From positions 1 through 64,000 of the forward strand of contig JARGXX010000008.1 in the NCBI GenBank assembly GCA_030374765.1: DNA of 64,000 bases. Reading direction: 5' to 3'. Below, piece after piece: positions 22,049 to 32,413 of the stretch (position 1 is its first letter; the number at the start of each line of letters is the position of its first letter). The notes beneath the pieces are model-generated. The model was not told the DNA's origin, searched no databases, and was given only the letters and a program-made list of their open reading frames with translations. The position numbers were made by a program, and so were the translations under genes. The DNA comes from Agarophyton chilense. Taxonomy: Eukaryota > Rhodophyta > Florideophyceae > Gracilariales > Gracilariaceae.

Positions 22049-22053
22049 CTCTT
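22049..22053. other. Target-site duplication CTCTT (right)
   Basis: Exact partner of 16964-16968. Confidence 0.85.
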
Positions 22054-22764
22054 AGCATCAATTTTTAACAAATTCTGTATGTGGCTACCTCCAAGCAGTC
22101 GCTGAGATATCGGAAATTCGAAGAAAGGCGACTGTTGATCCAATTATAAATGGCTTCGTCCGTGGCGTATTCTGATGATGATGCCTCATCGATGCGTCTT
22201 AACATACACAGACCGTTCAGTAATCTAGTATTCATTCATTGCTTGATAGATAGGGCCTCGATTCTCTGATTCGGTGCGCGTCTGGCAATGATGTCGTTTA
22301 CGAGTTCGGTGTACGCGGCAAAGTTTACATCGAATTGAATAAGATATGTTTGAGTCACGAAAGCCACATTCGGGGTATAGATAGTGCTTACGATTCTTTA
22401 CGACGACATATTGCTCCTGTGTGGTCCTGGTACTCTTTGACGTCTCAAAGCGCTTTTTTGATCAAGACGGGTACTGAAGTCTACGCGGGGCGTTATCGTG
22501 CAGAAGAGAGAACAGCCACAAAGACCTCGGAAGCCTATTCAAAGATGCTTTCGGCACCGTTGTCTTCAATCGGATCCGGGCTTTTATAATGCCGCGTGCG
22601 GGCAGGTGCCCAGAGTGGCTTTTGCCTCTTTGGGCTGCTGTAACCCAACTTCTTTTGGGTTATAAAGGTACTACTTCTAGACTACGACCTAAAACGGCCA
22701 GGCCGTTGGAGGCGATGACCAATCTAGGAAGCTCTAGCATACCTAGCCATCAATCAACAAACGG
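22054..22764. other. Probable 5' remainder of chromovirus C and unassigned sequence
   Basis: By the insertion logic, sequence from 22054 continues what stops at 16968, so the first ~300 bases are probably chromovirus C gag or leader. No clear frame supports it. About 22600-22680 forms tRNA-like hairpins (see findings). Nothing else is supported. Confidence 0.35.
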
Positions 22765-25240
22765 ACTCCTTTGAAGATTTCAGATATTATATCGGTATAG
22801 TCGATGAAGAGTCTCGGTTTCTGTTTACTAAGCCACTTCGTTAGAAAAGTGAGGATTCGGAGGTTATATTGGATTTTATCAAGTTGTTTGAGCGTTCTAC
22901 TGCTTATAATGTTCTGTCAATACACACAGATGGTGGTTTTGAATTCTTCAAGGCCAAGAAGGCACTTCGAAAGCTCGATGCAAATGTTTCACAGTCATCG
23001 CTATACATACTGTCGTCAAGCGGTCTAGCCGAACGTCGTATCGCCATACCAATGGGACCGATCAGAGCTTGTCTGCACAAAGAAAAACTATCTCTCACAC
23101 ATTGGCCGGAAGCTCTGGCACATGTTACTGATTAAAAGAACAGTATAAATCACAGCATCACAAGGAAAGTTCCATATGTCCACCTTCTTAATGAGCAGCC
23201 TCGCTTTCTGTAATGTCTGCGCAATGAAGAAAATCTTCGAAAAATGGAACCTCGTCTTACTGATGGCATTCACTTTGGTCATGCACAAGGAGGAATGCAT
23301 AGAATCCTTACACACTCGGGAACAGTTACCACCAAACATGTTCGATTCATTGAGTCTGAGTTTCTTGGCACAGTGGTTCCTTGACGAACTCAGGCTCCCA
23401 CAATTACTAATCCCGTGCCAAATTTCGAATGCTACATATCTGACGATGAAGTGAAGGAAGAATTTGTCAAATCAGAAGTTTGTCCTATATCTCATATCTA
23501 AACACCTATGGAGTCTGATATTGCATCAATTTAGTCTTAAATCTTAGAAGAACTCACTCATTATTCTGAAAAGGATTCAACATATAACCCCGACACTGGA
23601 AACTATGCATCAAATGATGACTCTCCTGTATCCTTTGCCAATGTCCAATCTCATCGTGCACTTCCTGAGACAATTAGTACCACTGATGATTCTACGCTTC
23701 GACAAAAACTGGCATCAAATGAGTCTGAATTCTGGTTTGGGGCTATTCGTGAGGAACTTCAGACAATCTGTCACCTTGGAACGTATACCGATGCAGAGTA
23801 TGGTCATCGACGTCCAATTCCTTCTGGTATTATTGTTCGTCTCAAAATAGATCATAATGGTAGCCCCTTGCGCTTCGAAGCTCGATTAGTAGCTCCTGGA
23901 AATTTTCAGCTCCACTCAGACAAGAAAACCCTGTATGCCCCAGTGCTCGACCTCGAAATATTTCGTATCATACTTGCTATCTCCGCTGCTAAAGGCTGGG
24001 ATCGACAGCACATTTACGTCAAAGGTACCTTTTTTCATGCGTCCATGCCACAGGATAACACAGTGTGGATCAAACTCCCAACTATTTCTGGAATTTCTGA
24101 AGCTTATGGACGCATTGTCCGCCTTTTCCAATCTCTATATGGAACTTGGGAGGCCCCTCGGCTGTAGTACAATGACTTACCCAATTATCTTTGCTCTATT
24201 TGATTTCGCCAACTCAAATGCACACCCTGCATATTCATACACAATCAAAGCAATGACATGTTCGTCGTCCTTGCGTACGTAGATGATCTCAGCATTTTTG
24301 GGATTGTCTTATCACTTCATGGGCTAAAAAGACACTCAGTGCACATTAAGATGTCTCGGTTCTTGGAAGAACCGATATTTATCTTGGAGTATCTATCGAA
24401 GGGCAAGAAAGTCATGCTGTCTTGCACCAGCGCCCTTTGATAGAGAAAATTATCAGATTAGCCAACATGGAAGATGCCAATCCTCTTTGCACTCCACTTC
24501 TATTGGAACATCCGCTTTATGATTCCCATCGCTCTCGCACGGAATCGGAAACACTCATAGTGAAGAATAGGCCGTATAAAATTTTTTTGGGATGTCTTTT
24601 ATTTCTGAGCATAAGAACACGCCCAGACCTGTGTACTGTGGTTTAAATTCTCGGAAAGTTTACTGAAGCTTCTTTTCCATCTCATTGGAACGGCATGAAG
24701 AAAGCGGTTCGGTATTTAATAAAGACAAAAGACCATGGATTTGTTATTCCGAAACTAGACAACCTAAATATCTGTGCCTGGTCTGATGCACATTGGGGCC
24801 ATGATTTTGACAAATGTCGCTCCGGGGAGGGATACTGTATCATGTTTGGAACAGTGCCTGTGATATGAAGCTCGGAATTGCAGAAGTCAATGGCACTCTC
24901 CACAACGGAAGCTAAATTCTACTCGCTCTCTGAGTGCATTTGACAGATCGCATGTATAAGAAATGTCTTCCAGAATGCCAAAGTGGAGATTACTTACGAA
25001 ATTTTCTTACACCAGGACAACCGCGGCACTTTCTTGTGCAAAGGCCACAATTGGTATGCGAAAGGTCAAAGAAACCAAATTAAGGTATCATCATGTTCTT
25101 GATACCGTGAAAGACATTGTTGTGGCTCTAAAGTATGTTCCATTAGAAGAAAATCTAACAAAAATATTTACAAAAATCCCTGATTTGAGAACAGTTCTTC
25201 AAACATGGCAATTTTCTTGAAACCGCTCCTTTCTAGGTCA
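22765..25240 (+). mobile_element. Old Ty1/Copia remnant Cop-B1 (integrase to RNase H)
   Basis: Plus-strand parts: integrase core (FRYYIGIVDEESRFLF at about 22770; SIHTDGGFEFF at about 22920); reverse transcriptase (FEARLVAPGNFQLHSDKKTL near 23890; FVVLAYVDDLSIFG near 24270); RNase H and its end (PLEENLTKIF near 25150). Gag and protease are absent. The whole stretch is about 90% like 36075-38450, the second copy, which keeps its gag. Many breaks; old. A short LTR remnant (about 25690-25730, TGAGTTGGGTGCCAAATTTG) resembles one at about 38725-38760. Confidence 0.8.
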
Positions 25241-25821
25241 AGAGAGGCTTAGACAAGTAAATAGTGACGTATTTACTAAAGGCTTACTGACCAATTTGTC
25301 AAGGTTCGTGCTTGAGTTCATCTAATCGGAGCTCAGTCTCACTTAAATATATTTTCCCGACGGTTTCTAAAATATTTGAAGCTATGCATAAATTATACAC
25401 TACAACATGCAGAAAGTTCTAATATCAGTCTAGACCATGCTGGAGACTTGTTATGCCATCCAGCGAGGTCTACTGAAATCGGTGGAAGAATCCGGATGGT
25501 TCGTGTAAGACATGACTCGCCCTTACGGATACTGTGCCGCCTCATTACAGTAGGCCGGCCGCCTCCATATACCCCACCTCGTGGCTAGACATCCTTTTCT
25601 GAATAATGCAATCTTTCGTCATATCCTCATTCCTACAGTTCACCACCTGTCGCGCCGTGTCCATCAGATTGGTTCTCGACGCCGAACAAATTTGAGTTGG
25701 GTGCCAAATTTGTGGTTGTAAATTAATTCGGATATTGTACGATTCGTGGGGTGACAGCTTGCAGGATTGCACCACCCTGAGGGTGACAGGTGCAAACAAC
25801 CCGTAAAACCCCTAAAGCAAA
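25241..25821. other. Unassigned sequence with a short Copia LTR remnant
   Basis: Up to about 25670 the sequence has no counterpart at the end of the sister Copia copy, so something replaced or interrupted the LTR here. From about 25674 to 25730 it matches 38712-38762. No gene is supported. Confidence 0.4.
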
Positions 25822-26553
25822 AATGAGTAGAACCGAGGTTAGAGGCACAAGAGATCACAGTAGTACCATCAAAAGCTTGGACAAGTAGCTGAGAGCAGCG
25901 GTTTGAAAGTGAGAAAGCATAATTGTTATTGATTATTCCTTTGCTCTTCGTTGCAAAGCCCGGATTGGCTAAGCTGCCCGCCTGCTGCCCAGCTCTGCAG
26001 TTAAATTTCAAGTAAATTTATGACCTCTACTGTCAATACATGTACTGCGCACACCTCACAAAATTGTTTTCAACCACCTAAACAGGAGTGTTTGAGATAT
26101 TAAGTGTTTGGCACTCTACGGGTAGCAACATTTAGTTCAGCTCTTTAAAGTCAGCAAGCTAGTGGCGAACACGAAGAGCTTTCCAATGAAGCTCTTTATG
26201 CATTGAACAGCCTTTTGGTTTGAAAGATAGGTGGATCGAAGTACAGGAGAACCCTGAGGACACCACTCAGCGACGAATTACATTTTGAACTGTTACTAAA
26301 AAAGAATCATGCCAGCTGGCAATGAACTGTATCCGGACTACACAGCTGAATCATCACGGTGATTCTCCACGAATATTATAGAACAACATCAATTCGCTCT
26401 ATCGCAACAGATTTTATGACAGTACTGCCCATGACCTGTTTTAAAACCATTAGTTGTGTACTGTAGGAGGCAAGCCAGAACTATAATTTTGACAAACGTT
26501 GATCTCCGCAGGAGAACTGACGAAAAAATCCCGAACACCAGTACACCCCCAAA
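25822..26553. repeat. 730-bp non-coding repeat, copy 1
   Basis: It matches 38940-39672 at about 96% (roughly 29 differences by eye), in the same orientation, and in both places it lies downstream of a Copia remnant of the same family. The copies contain no conserved long frame. Both ends of the match are sharp (AAAGCG follows here, AGATAG there). Confidence 0.85.
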
Positions 26554-27001
26554 GCGTTATTACCTTTATTTCACTTGCCACAATGATGGCTAGCTTCGTG
26601 TATCTACTCATGCAACATGTAGCAGTCCATTGGGACAACTCTCGGTGGCTTTTTGTGTCTCTAGACGTCTACACCAATAGCTCTCCGAGACTGCCAATCA
26701 AACCGTAAGCTACAATCCTGGAAGCTTGTCTATTGCGGCACTGTTGCGCAACCATAGTGAAGATTCTGGGTTATCCTTGATAAACTCACAGAAGAATATG
26801 CTCGAAAAAAACCCGCCGCCAGTATAGCAGAATTATTCAAATAGCCCACCACAAACGCCTTCTGTTGTATTGTGGCCTTTCATTAACAGAGTCCAAACCT
26901 GTTTGAACATTCTACTCTTGATAGTGCCCCCCTCTTTCAGCCCACGCTTTTCATTCCAGAACGCAGCCCGTTTGCTCAGATGACGCTATGCTCGACATGG
27001 G
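26554..27001. other. Intergenic sequence upstream of the subtilase
   Basis: No coding frame, repeat or RNA recognised; the end holds the promoter of the next gene. Confidence 0.5.
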
Positions 27002-27008
27002 TATAAAA
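27002..27008 (+). promoter_or_regulatory. TATA box of the subtilase gene
   Basis: TATAAAA lies 96 bases upstream of the chosen ATG (27104). The short spacing fits a compact promoter with a short leader. Confidence 0.6.
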
Positions 27009-27103
27009 AGACACAACGATCACGATTTGCATCACCTACAACCGACACACGCTTCAAAACTCTTTCGAGCAGTCCACAAGTGATCCCGTCGCACGTATCA
27101 ATC

Positions 27104-28279
27104 ATGTCTTTCAAGCAAATTAGCGTTTTGGTTATGGTCTTCGTACTGATTGCTCCCACAAAGGCGGCAGTGATCGACGGTGAATACGTGATTCAGCTGG
27201 AGGGCACATGCAATCCAGATTGTCGTGATGCTCTTCAGCAAGCTCTAGACAATGGGCCAGATACAGCAGGCTGCTCCCTGGCCGCCACGGGCTCGCAACT
27301 CGGCGGTTTTGCGTTCGAGTTTGTATCATGTCCGACGGCGGCGGGGGTTGAGTTGGCAGTGGTATCCGGCATCGTCTTCGCCCAGAGCAGCACCGGCCAG
27401 GTACCGACGGTGCAGCTAGTGGAGCAGAACGTGGAACTGACCACGCAGGCAACATCGACGTCTCTGTGGGGCATTGACGAGACGGACGGCGGTGTCAAGA
27501 GAAACTTACTACGAAATCCGGTGCGAGACGGGCTGCGAACATGCAGCATGAGCAGCAACAACGGCGCTGGCGTCAATGTGTGGATCTTGGACACCGGCTG
27601 TACCCCCATCAACGGCGGGCTGTGCACTGGTTTCCATGGCGGCGCTAATTTGTGTGAGGACAACTATGGCCACGGTGAACATGTCGGTGGCACCGCAACC
27701 GACAGTGTTTTTGGTGTGGCCTTCGGAGCCGCGCGCAGCTGCGTCAAAGTGCTCGATGACAGCGGCGGGGGCTCTGTCATCGATGTAATCAAAGGAATTG
27801 AGTTCGTTGGAGAAAATCTCAACTTGTTCGGGAAGGGCGACGTGATTAACCTTTCGCTCGGCGGTCTTAGGTTAGAAGTACTCAACAACGCTGTAAAGGC
27901 CGTTCGGGATTTGGGCGTCTACTTTTCCATCGCAGCTGGCAATGGAAACGACAACGCTTGCAACTATTCACCAGCATCTGCCGAAGGCCCTGGAATTTTT
28001 ACAGTGCAGGCGCACACAGAGAATCTTAAGAAGGCTAGCTTTTCCAACTATGCTACGGTTCTGAACAGTTGCACCACACTCACAGCTCCTGGAGTTGACA
28101 TCGAATCCGTCAATGGTATTGCATCAGGAACCTCCATGGCTGCGCCTCATGTTGCTGGAGCATGTGCTGTTTTGCTTGCAGACGATAAAACGCCGACCAA
28201 GGCCCTCCTCACAGCTAAGAGCGTCATAATCAACCCCCTGATTGGCCTTAGACGTCGCACTTTGGGGCTCGGTTGTTAG
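27104..28279 (+). CDS. Secreted subtilisin-like serine protease (S8, proteinase K-like), 391 aa
   Basis: The ATG at 27104 starts a clear signal peptide (MSFKQISVLVMVFVLIAPTKA, cut near residue 21); the upstream in-frame GTG at 27080 would spoil it. Residues ~25-115 look like an inhibitor-I9-type propeptide (YVIQLEG start), which chaperones folding and is removed. The catalytic domain has Asp163 in ILDTGC, His193 in GHGEHVGG, oxyanion Asn280 in AAGNGN and Ser344 in SGTSMAAPHVAG, all in the proper order and spacing for proteinase K-like peptidases. The His motif reads GEHVGG where most family members have GTHVAG. Many cysteines suggest disulfides. It is probably secreted and digests protein outside the cell or in the vacuole. 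No intron is visible. It is the best-preserved host gene here. Confidence 0.92.
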   Translation: MSFKQISVLVMVFVLIAPTKAAVIDGEYVIQLEGTCNPDCRDALQQALDNGPDTAGCSLAATGSQLGGFAFEFVSCPTAAGVELAVVSGIVFAQSSTGQVPTVQLVEQNVELTTQATSTSLWGIDETDGGVKRNLLRNPVRDGLRTCSMSSNNGAGVNVWILDTGCTPINGGLCTGFHGGANLCEDNYGHGEHVGGTATDSVFGVAFGAARSCVKVLDDSGGGSVIDVIKGIEFVGENLNLFGKGDVINLSLGGLRLEVLNNAVKAVRDLGVYFSIAAGNGNDNACNYSPASAEGPGIFTVQAHTENLKKASFSNYATVLNSCTTLTAPGVDIESVNGIASGTSMAAPHVAGACAVLLADDKTPTKALLTAKSVIINPLIGLRRRTLGLGC

Positions 28280-29549
28280 ATATGTTCGCCGAATATATAT
28301 CAACGAAACCATTTGTGTACCTCAGTCCCTGCATTTGACACCAACGTTGCCCAAATACCCACGACGCATTTACTGCCAAGGTGGAACAAGGTTGAAAGCG
28401 TATTTGAATGGTGACCACAACCTTTCGTAGTCACTTATAAACTGTTACTTTTTTATACTGTACCTTGCATCCTAGTTCGAATTTGTCACGAAATGTGTAC
28501 CCAGAAATGTACAAAAGCGGATGGAAGAAGCGATATAGACGCTAGCATATGTATCCAAGGTTAGTAATGGCTAGCCCTTCCGGCACAAGCAATCCAGGAG
28601 TGTCAAGCATGTGTCAAGCCGTTGTCAAGGGCAACCATCTCCTTTTTCTCAAATTTTCAAAAAAGCGCAAATTTCCCGCGCTTCGCACAGATTTTGAAAA
28701 TACAGTACATTGCTGGTTTTATTTTGAATATTTTTGTGTGAACCGAATCGTCGGGAGTAGCTGTTTACTATTTTCGAATTTTTGTCTTTCGTTAAGTAAA
28801 ATCTTGGACTGCGAGGCCCGCATTTTGTTCACGAACAGTAATCTTCCTTGCGAATGCGTATGTTTGCGCACCGAGGATGGGTTGGGGCGTCAAAACTCGT
28901 GAAACAGCAATATGTTTGATAATGCTGCCCATAGTACACAATTCAGGAGCATTTTGCCTCCAAGCAATATAGGAAAAGCAGAAAAGTTAATGTCCTAGCT
29001 TGTCTGCAAGTTCCAAATAGACGAAACCAAAGTTTTTCAAATGTTGGAAACCTGCAGTTGTAGTGGCACAATTGTTTCATGTTATTCGCCGATATTGCGT
29101 AGTTTGGAAAGAGTGAAGCAGTGTTCGTCTGTTGTGTAAGAACACAATCAGCTGCATAACACAGTTTTCAAACTGGCAGGCTCTTCTCTTTGGCCTAATG
29201 GTGCTCTTTTTTACATCTTGTAGCAAAAGCTTCAGCTTTGATATACGCAAAACGAAATGAAATTGTTACATGATGTAACGAAATATTTCATAATTTTGAA
29301 AAGGTTCCGCAACACTATACAGAAGCTCTGTAAACCAGATACTGCCGCATTACGCAAATGAAATAAAAAGCCATATCACAAAAGCTGAGTGAATTCCAAA
29401 AAAGCTATGTTCTCAGAAAACTAAGTTACAAATTGGTTTTGAAATAATGGTAATCAATAAAGTGGTCTATTTACTGAAAAACACTTGTTGTTCTTGAAAA
29501 GTCCGACAAAAAGCAATCATTTGGTTTACAACAAATTATGTAACAGTTG
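28280..29549. other. AT-rich intergenic sequence
   Basis: Nothing supported. There are short A/T runs and an AATAAA at about 29361, too far from the subtilase to be its poly(A) signal with confidence. Confidence 0.5.
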
Positions 29550-30453
29550 ATCCACAAATTGAGCACATGCAACAACTCTTGGCCTCGACAACGCCGCTGT
29601 TGCTTGCGGCGCGACCAGACGTACAGTCGCATTCGCCGCTGGAGCCATCATTCAACTCTAACGTTCACGCTCTGTTTGAGACACTGCCTTTCTCGCCACC
29701 CACATCCACGACGGTCAAGCGCCCGATGGTCATTCCGTGAAGAAGCGTTGACCCAGCAGCAACCGGTTTCATTGATCCCATCATTCATATTGGGAACCCA
29801 CCGTTGTTTGGGAAAGGGTGGCAATCCATTCAGCTCAGCCACCCCAACGACACCGTCGTGCTGCCAGGCGTGAGTGGAATGTTCGGCGGCTTTCAGCTTG
29901 ATGGGCACTCGATGTTCCGAGGCCTACGCCTCCAGCTCACTTCGGCTTTGGAAACGGCTATGGCGCAAGCTCGACGCCAAATCTTGGTGAGCAGCCGGCA
30001 AACGTGGGCCACTTTAGAACGGGCAGTGGGTTCATCCCAAACCCCCAGCCATAAATTTACGACGCCGTTCTCCAAACGGACACGCACGAGGTGCTGACGC
30101 GGCTGGATGGAAACTACGCGCCAGGTGCTGTAGCCCCATACCCCCTACTAGCTTCCGGCAACATGGGGATGCGGCCCGCCCAAAGGTACAGCCCGACGAG
30201 AGAACTCAAGTTGGTAGAGCCATCGTCGTGGGGAACAAGCAGGCCACTCTAGTGGCGACCGGGGCCACTAGGCCGCACACAGGACCCTACAAGCAACGTG
30301 GAGGATTTTGAAGATTCGAAGTCCAAGCAAAAAACGTTGAATGCCGCGATCAACGGATCTGGCAGTGTTTCGCTAAAGCAGAAAGGCATACGCGGCTCCG
30401 TGGACAGAATCACAATGGAATCTATCACGCACAAAAAGACATTGGTTCAATAA
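29550..30453 (+). pseudogene. Decayed host-like gene, unknown family
   Basis: A GC-richer plus-strand block in AT-rich surroundings holds several short coding-like segments in different frames: a Gly/Asn/Pro-rich one (about 29935-30050, GFGNGYGASSTPNLGEQPAN), one of ~64 residues ending at a stop near 30252 (VLTRLDGNYAPGAVAPYPLL), and one of ~56 residues ending with TAA at 30451-30453 (SVSLKQKGIRGSVDRITMES). Codon quality drops sharply outside. I recognise no domain. It is either a host gene broken by at least two frame changes or a gene with small introns; Gly/Pro/Asn richness hints at a low-complexity or RNA-binding type of protein, but that is a guess. Confidence 0.4.
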
Positions 30454-30659
30454 AAAATGAGTGCTATGTAGTTGTCAATCTTCTTTGTGTTTTCAGTGAC
30501 TTGTTTGACAATTTCCCTCTGCCATGTCATGTGAAGCAGCATGGGTTCAGTCGAGATAAGGATAGGACGAGACATAAACGTATCTCACACAATCCACGTT
30601 GTATTCGACGATGTGATTGCAAAGAAGAGTAATTCTTAGTGCATGACGAAAGTTACTAA

Positions 30660-30709
30660 TGCTAGTGATATAGCAAAACTCACCCATTGAGGTTTTGCTA
30701 TATCAGCAT
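30660..30709. other. Long perfect-stem hairpin
   Basis: TGATATAGCAAAAC (30666-30679) pairs perfectly with GTTTTGCTATATCA (30692-30705). Pairing extends through TCA/TGA on the loop side with a one-base bulge and through ATGCT/GCAT on the outer side with a two-base bulge, about 20 pairs in all. It lies in intergenic sequence. Confidence 0.7.
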
Positions 30710-30948
30710 GGTATTCAATTGCCAATGAGTGTTCGAAAAGCGAGTGGTGTCCACAATACTCGTGCTTTATCGTGTCACTTGGTTGTGGACATGTCTCGTA
30801 TTTGTCGCTCGGTTTCGAGGGAGAACTTCGTAGTTTCCCTCGTCCCAGTGCAATCAAGAACGATTTCAGTTCACGAATGACTACGATATACTCTCTTGAA
30901 AAATCGAGCGACCAACGTGTTATTGGCTGGAGATGATTAGACTCATAC

Positions 30949-31184
30949 ATATTTGTGCTGACCAGAGGTTCAGTAGAGAAAAAGTTCGATGACTCGGTTT
31001 ACTAAAGCAGGCCAGTTTATTGTACTGAATCCGACTCCCTCGTGGAGAAGGACTTGACTCGCTACTGCTACCCAGCCATTGGTTGCATGCTACCTAGCCT
31101 AATTGTTGCGTGGCCTGCTCTTGACTCAAAACGGACTCGGATCCCTTTTGGGATTACGCATGTGTCCGAGTGCGTCACAATATT
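30949..31184. mobile_element. Solo LTR of the chromovirus E family with perfect 5-bp duplication
   Basis: The 226-bp body (30954-31179) starts TGTGCTGACC and ends GTGCGTCACA, matching the LTRs of the chromovirus at 41800-47881. ATATT at 30949-30953 is repeated exactly at 31180-31184. A lone LTR with an intact duplication is the usual trace of recombination between the two ends of an inserted element. Confidence 0.9.
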
Positions 31185-31919
31185 GTCTCGAGATGATTAA
31201 ACTTTTTTTTTCTTCTCGGAATAGTTGTCCAGTCGCGTGCATGCAAGGACATCCTTAACGGTAAGCACAAACCTCGTAGCGTGCCAACTGGCTGTGCTAG
31301 CCGTTTCTCTCAGGGCGCTGGGAAGGTGGTGTTGCGGTCCGCGAGCGGACCGAGCGCGCAACGAGCGGGTACCAACGGTAGCAGCGATACATGAAGTCGC
31401 ACGCAGCAAAGAGAAGGGCAGCCAAGGTAGCCCCCTTGGGAGAGGCATGGTCCGCTACTCGGGGCCCACATTCCACACTAGTGAAATTCTTCGGCTCGCG
31501 ACCACAGTTTCAGGGTTTAAGAAAACGTGGCGTCAACATGAAGCATTTGCAAACATCTTGAATGTTGTTTTCTGCAACCGCAAGGAAGACTTTCTTTCAT
31601 CGCTATTCTAAAAATCTTAAGACCTGAATATTCATTCCCACAATCACTGCGAAAGAACAACTTGTCCTAATTACAATGAAATCATACATGAATCTGCCGA
31701 TGCAAGCCACTCTAGATAGTCGGTGTTTGCGGCCAGCAGAAGCTTTTCTCATCTTTCAACAAATGCAAAAGAAGCTGGTATCAGAAAACAATCAGTCAGC
31801 CAATAGCGAGCAATGAAAAGAATTATACCAGCTGTCGAGATCGAGACCCGCCACCGATAAAGAGCAAACTGCTTCCATCGTTCTGTAAACCCTTTCTCTC
31901 ATTGTTGAGTTAACTTCAC
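31185..31919. other. Intergenic sequence upstream of the 126-aa gene
   Basis: Contains frames on both strands at 31197-31611 with no recognisable domain and a small palindrome GGTCCGCGAGCGGACC at about 31338. No supported gene. Confidence 0.45.
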
Positions 31920-31926
31920 TATAAAG
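31920..31926 (+). promoter_or_regulatory. TATA box of the 126-aa gene
   Basis: TATAAAG lies 113 bases upstream of the ATG at 32033, similar in spacing to the subtilase promoter (102 bases between TATA start and ATG). Confidence 0.55.
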
Positions 31927-32032
31927 AGGTGGTTCCGTTGCTCTTCCCTTCGACGCTCTGACCATCTTCCAATTAAGCTCCAACTGCAGAACCACTCTTC
32001 GTTTTCAACTCTCCAACAATCTTTAACCAATC

Positions 32033-32413
32033 ATGAGCGCCGTGTCAGCAGAAATTTCCGTTTCCATTTCAAGGGCTCAAAATGATGGCGGTGGTACGTC
32101 TGAGTATGACATCGGTGCGAATCTCATAAACCGAACGACTGGAGAACAATGCTACGTTTCAAAGCATGTAGAGATCGATGATAACCAAACGTACAACCCC
32201 CCGAAAGAGTTGAGCAAGACGTCCCATACCGTGAGAATGAACGAAGGAGACGAAGTGTCCGCGTCGCTCAAGATGAATGAGTCTGATCCTTCCTACGATG
32301 ACTCTTGCATCGACGAAAGCTGGCCATACGATAAGGACAGTCTTGTGCAGAAAGGTGATTGGACTGGCGATCATGACACGGGCGTCTTCTGCGTTACCTT
32401 TATCCCTCTGTAG
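32033..32413 (+). CDS. Small acidic protein of unknown function, 126 aa
   Basis: Complete frame from ATG 32033 to TAG 32413. The start follows a C/T/A-rich leader and a TATA box. There is no signal peptide or membrane segment. The protein is acidic (many Asp/Glu, few Lys/Arg) and alternates hydrophobic and polar residues (AEISVSISRA, SKTSHTVRMNEGDEVSASLK, GVFCVTFIPL), as in an all-beta fold. Four cysteines are spaced along it. I do not recognise the family; I considered aegerolysin-like and C2-like beta-sandwich proteins on size alone and found no motif for either. No element parts touch it, and codon use resembles the subtilase, so I take it as a host gene. Confidence 0.65.
   Translation: MSAVSAEISVSISRAQNDGGGTSEYDIGANLINRTTGEQCYVSKHVEIDDNQTYNPPKELSKTSHTVRMNEGDEVSASLKMNESDPSYDDSCIDESWPYDKDSLVQKGDWTGDHDTGVFCVTFIPL

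Noticed and set aside
28549-28902. 117-residue frame after the subtilase
   Set aside because: A/T-rich, low coding quality, no domain and no promoter.
31331-31350. Palindrome GGTCCGCGAGCGGACC as an operator
   Set aside because: Two-base loop, single occurrence, no neighbouring gene that would use it.
31225-31611. 128-residue plus-strand frame downstream of the solo LTR
   Set aside because: Starts at a non-ATG codon, no domain, overlaps an equally long minus-strand frame; compositional chance is the simplest reading.
32033-32413. Aegerolysin or C2-type protein
   Set aside because: Only the size and beta-rich pattern fit; no conserved motif of either family is visible.
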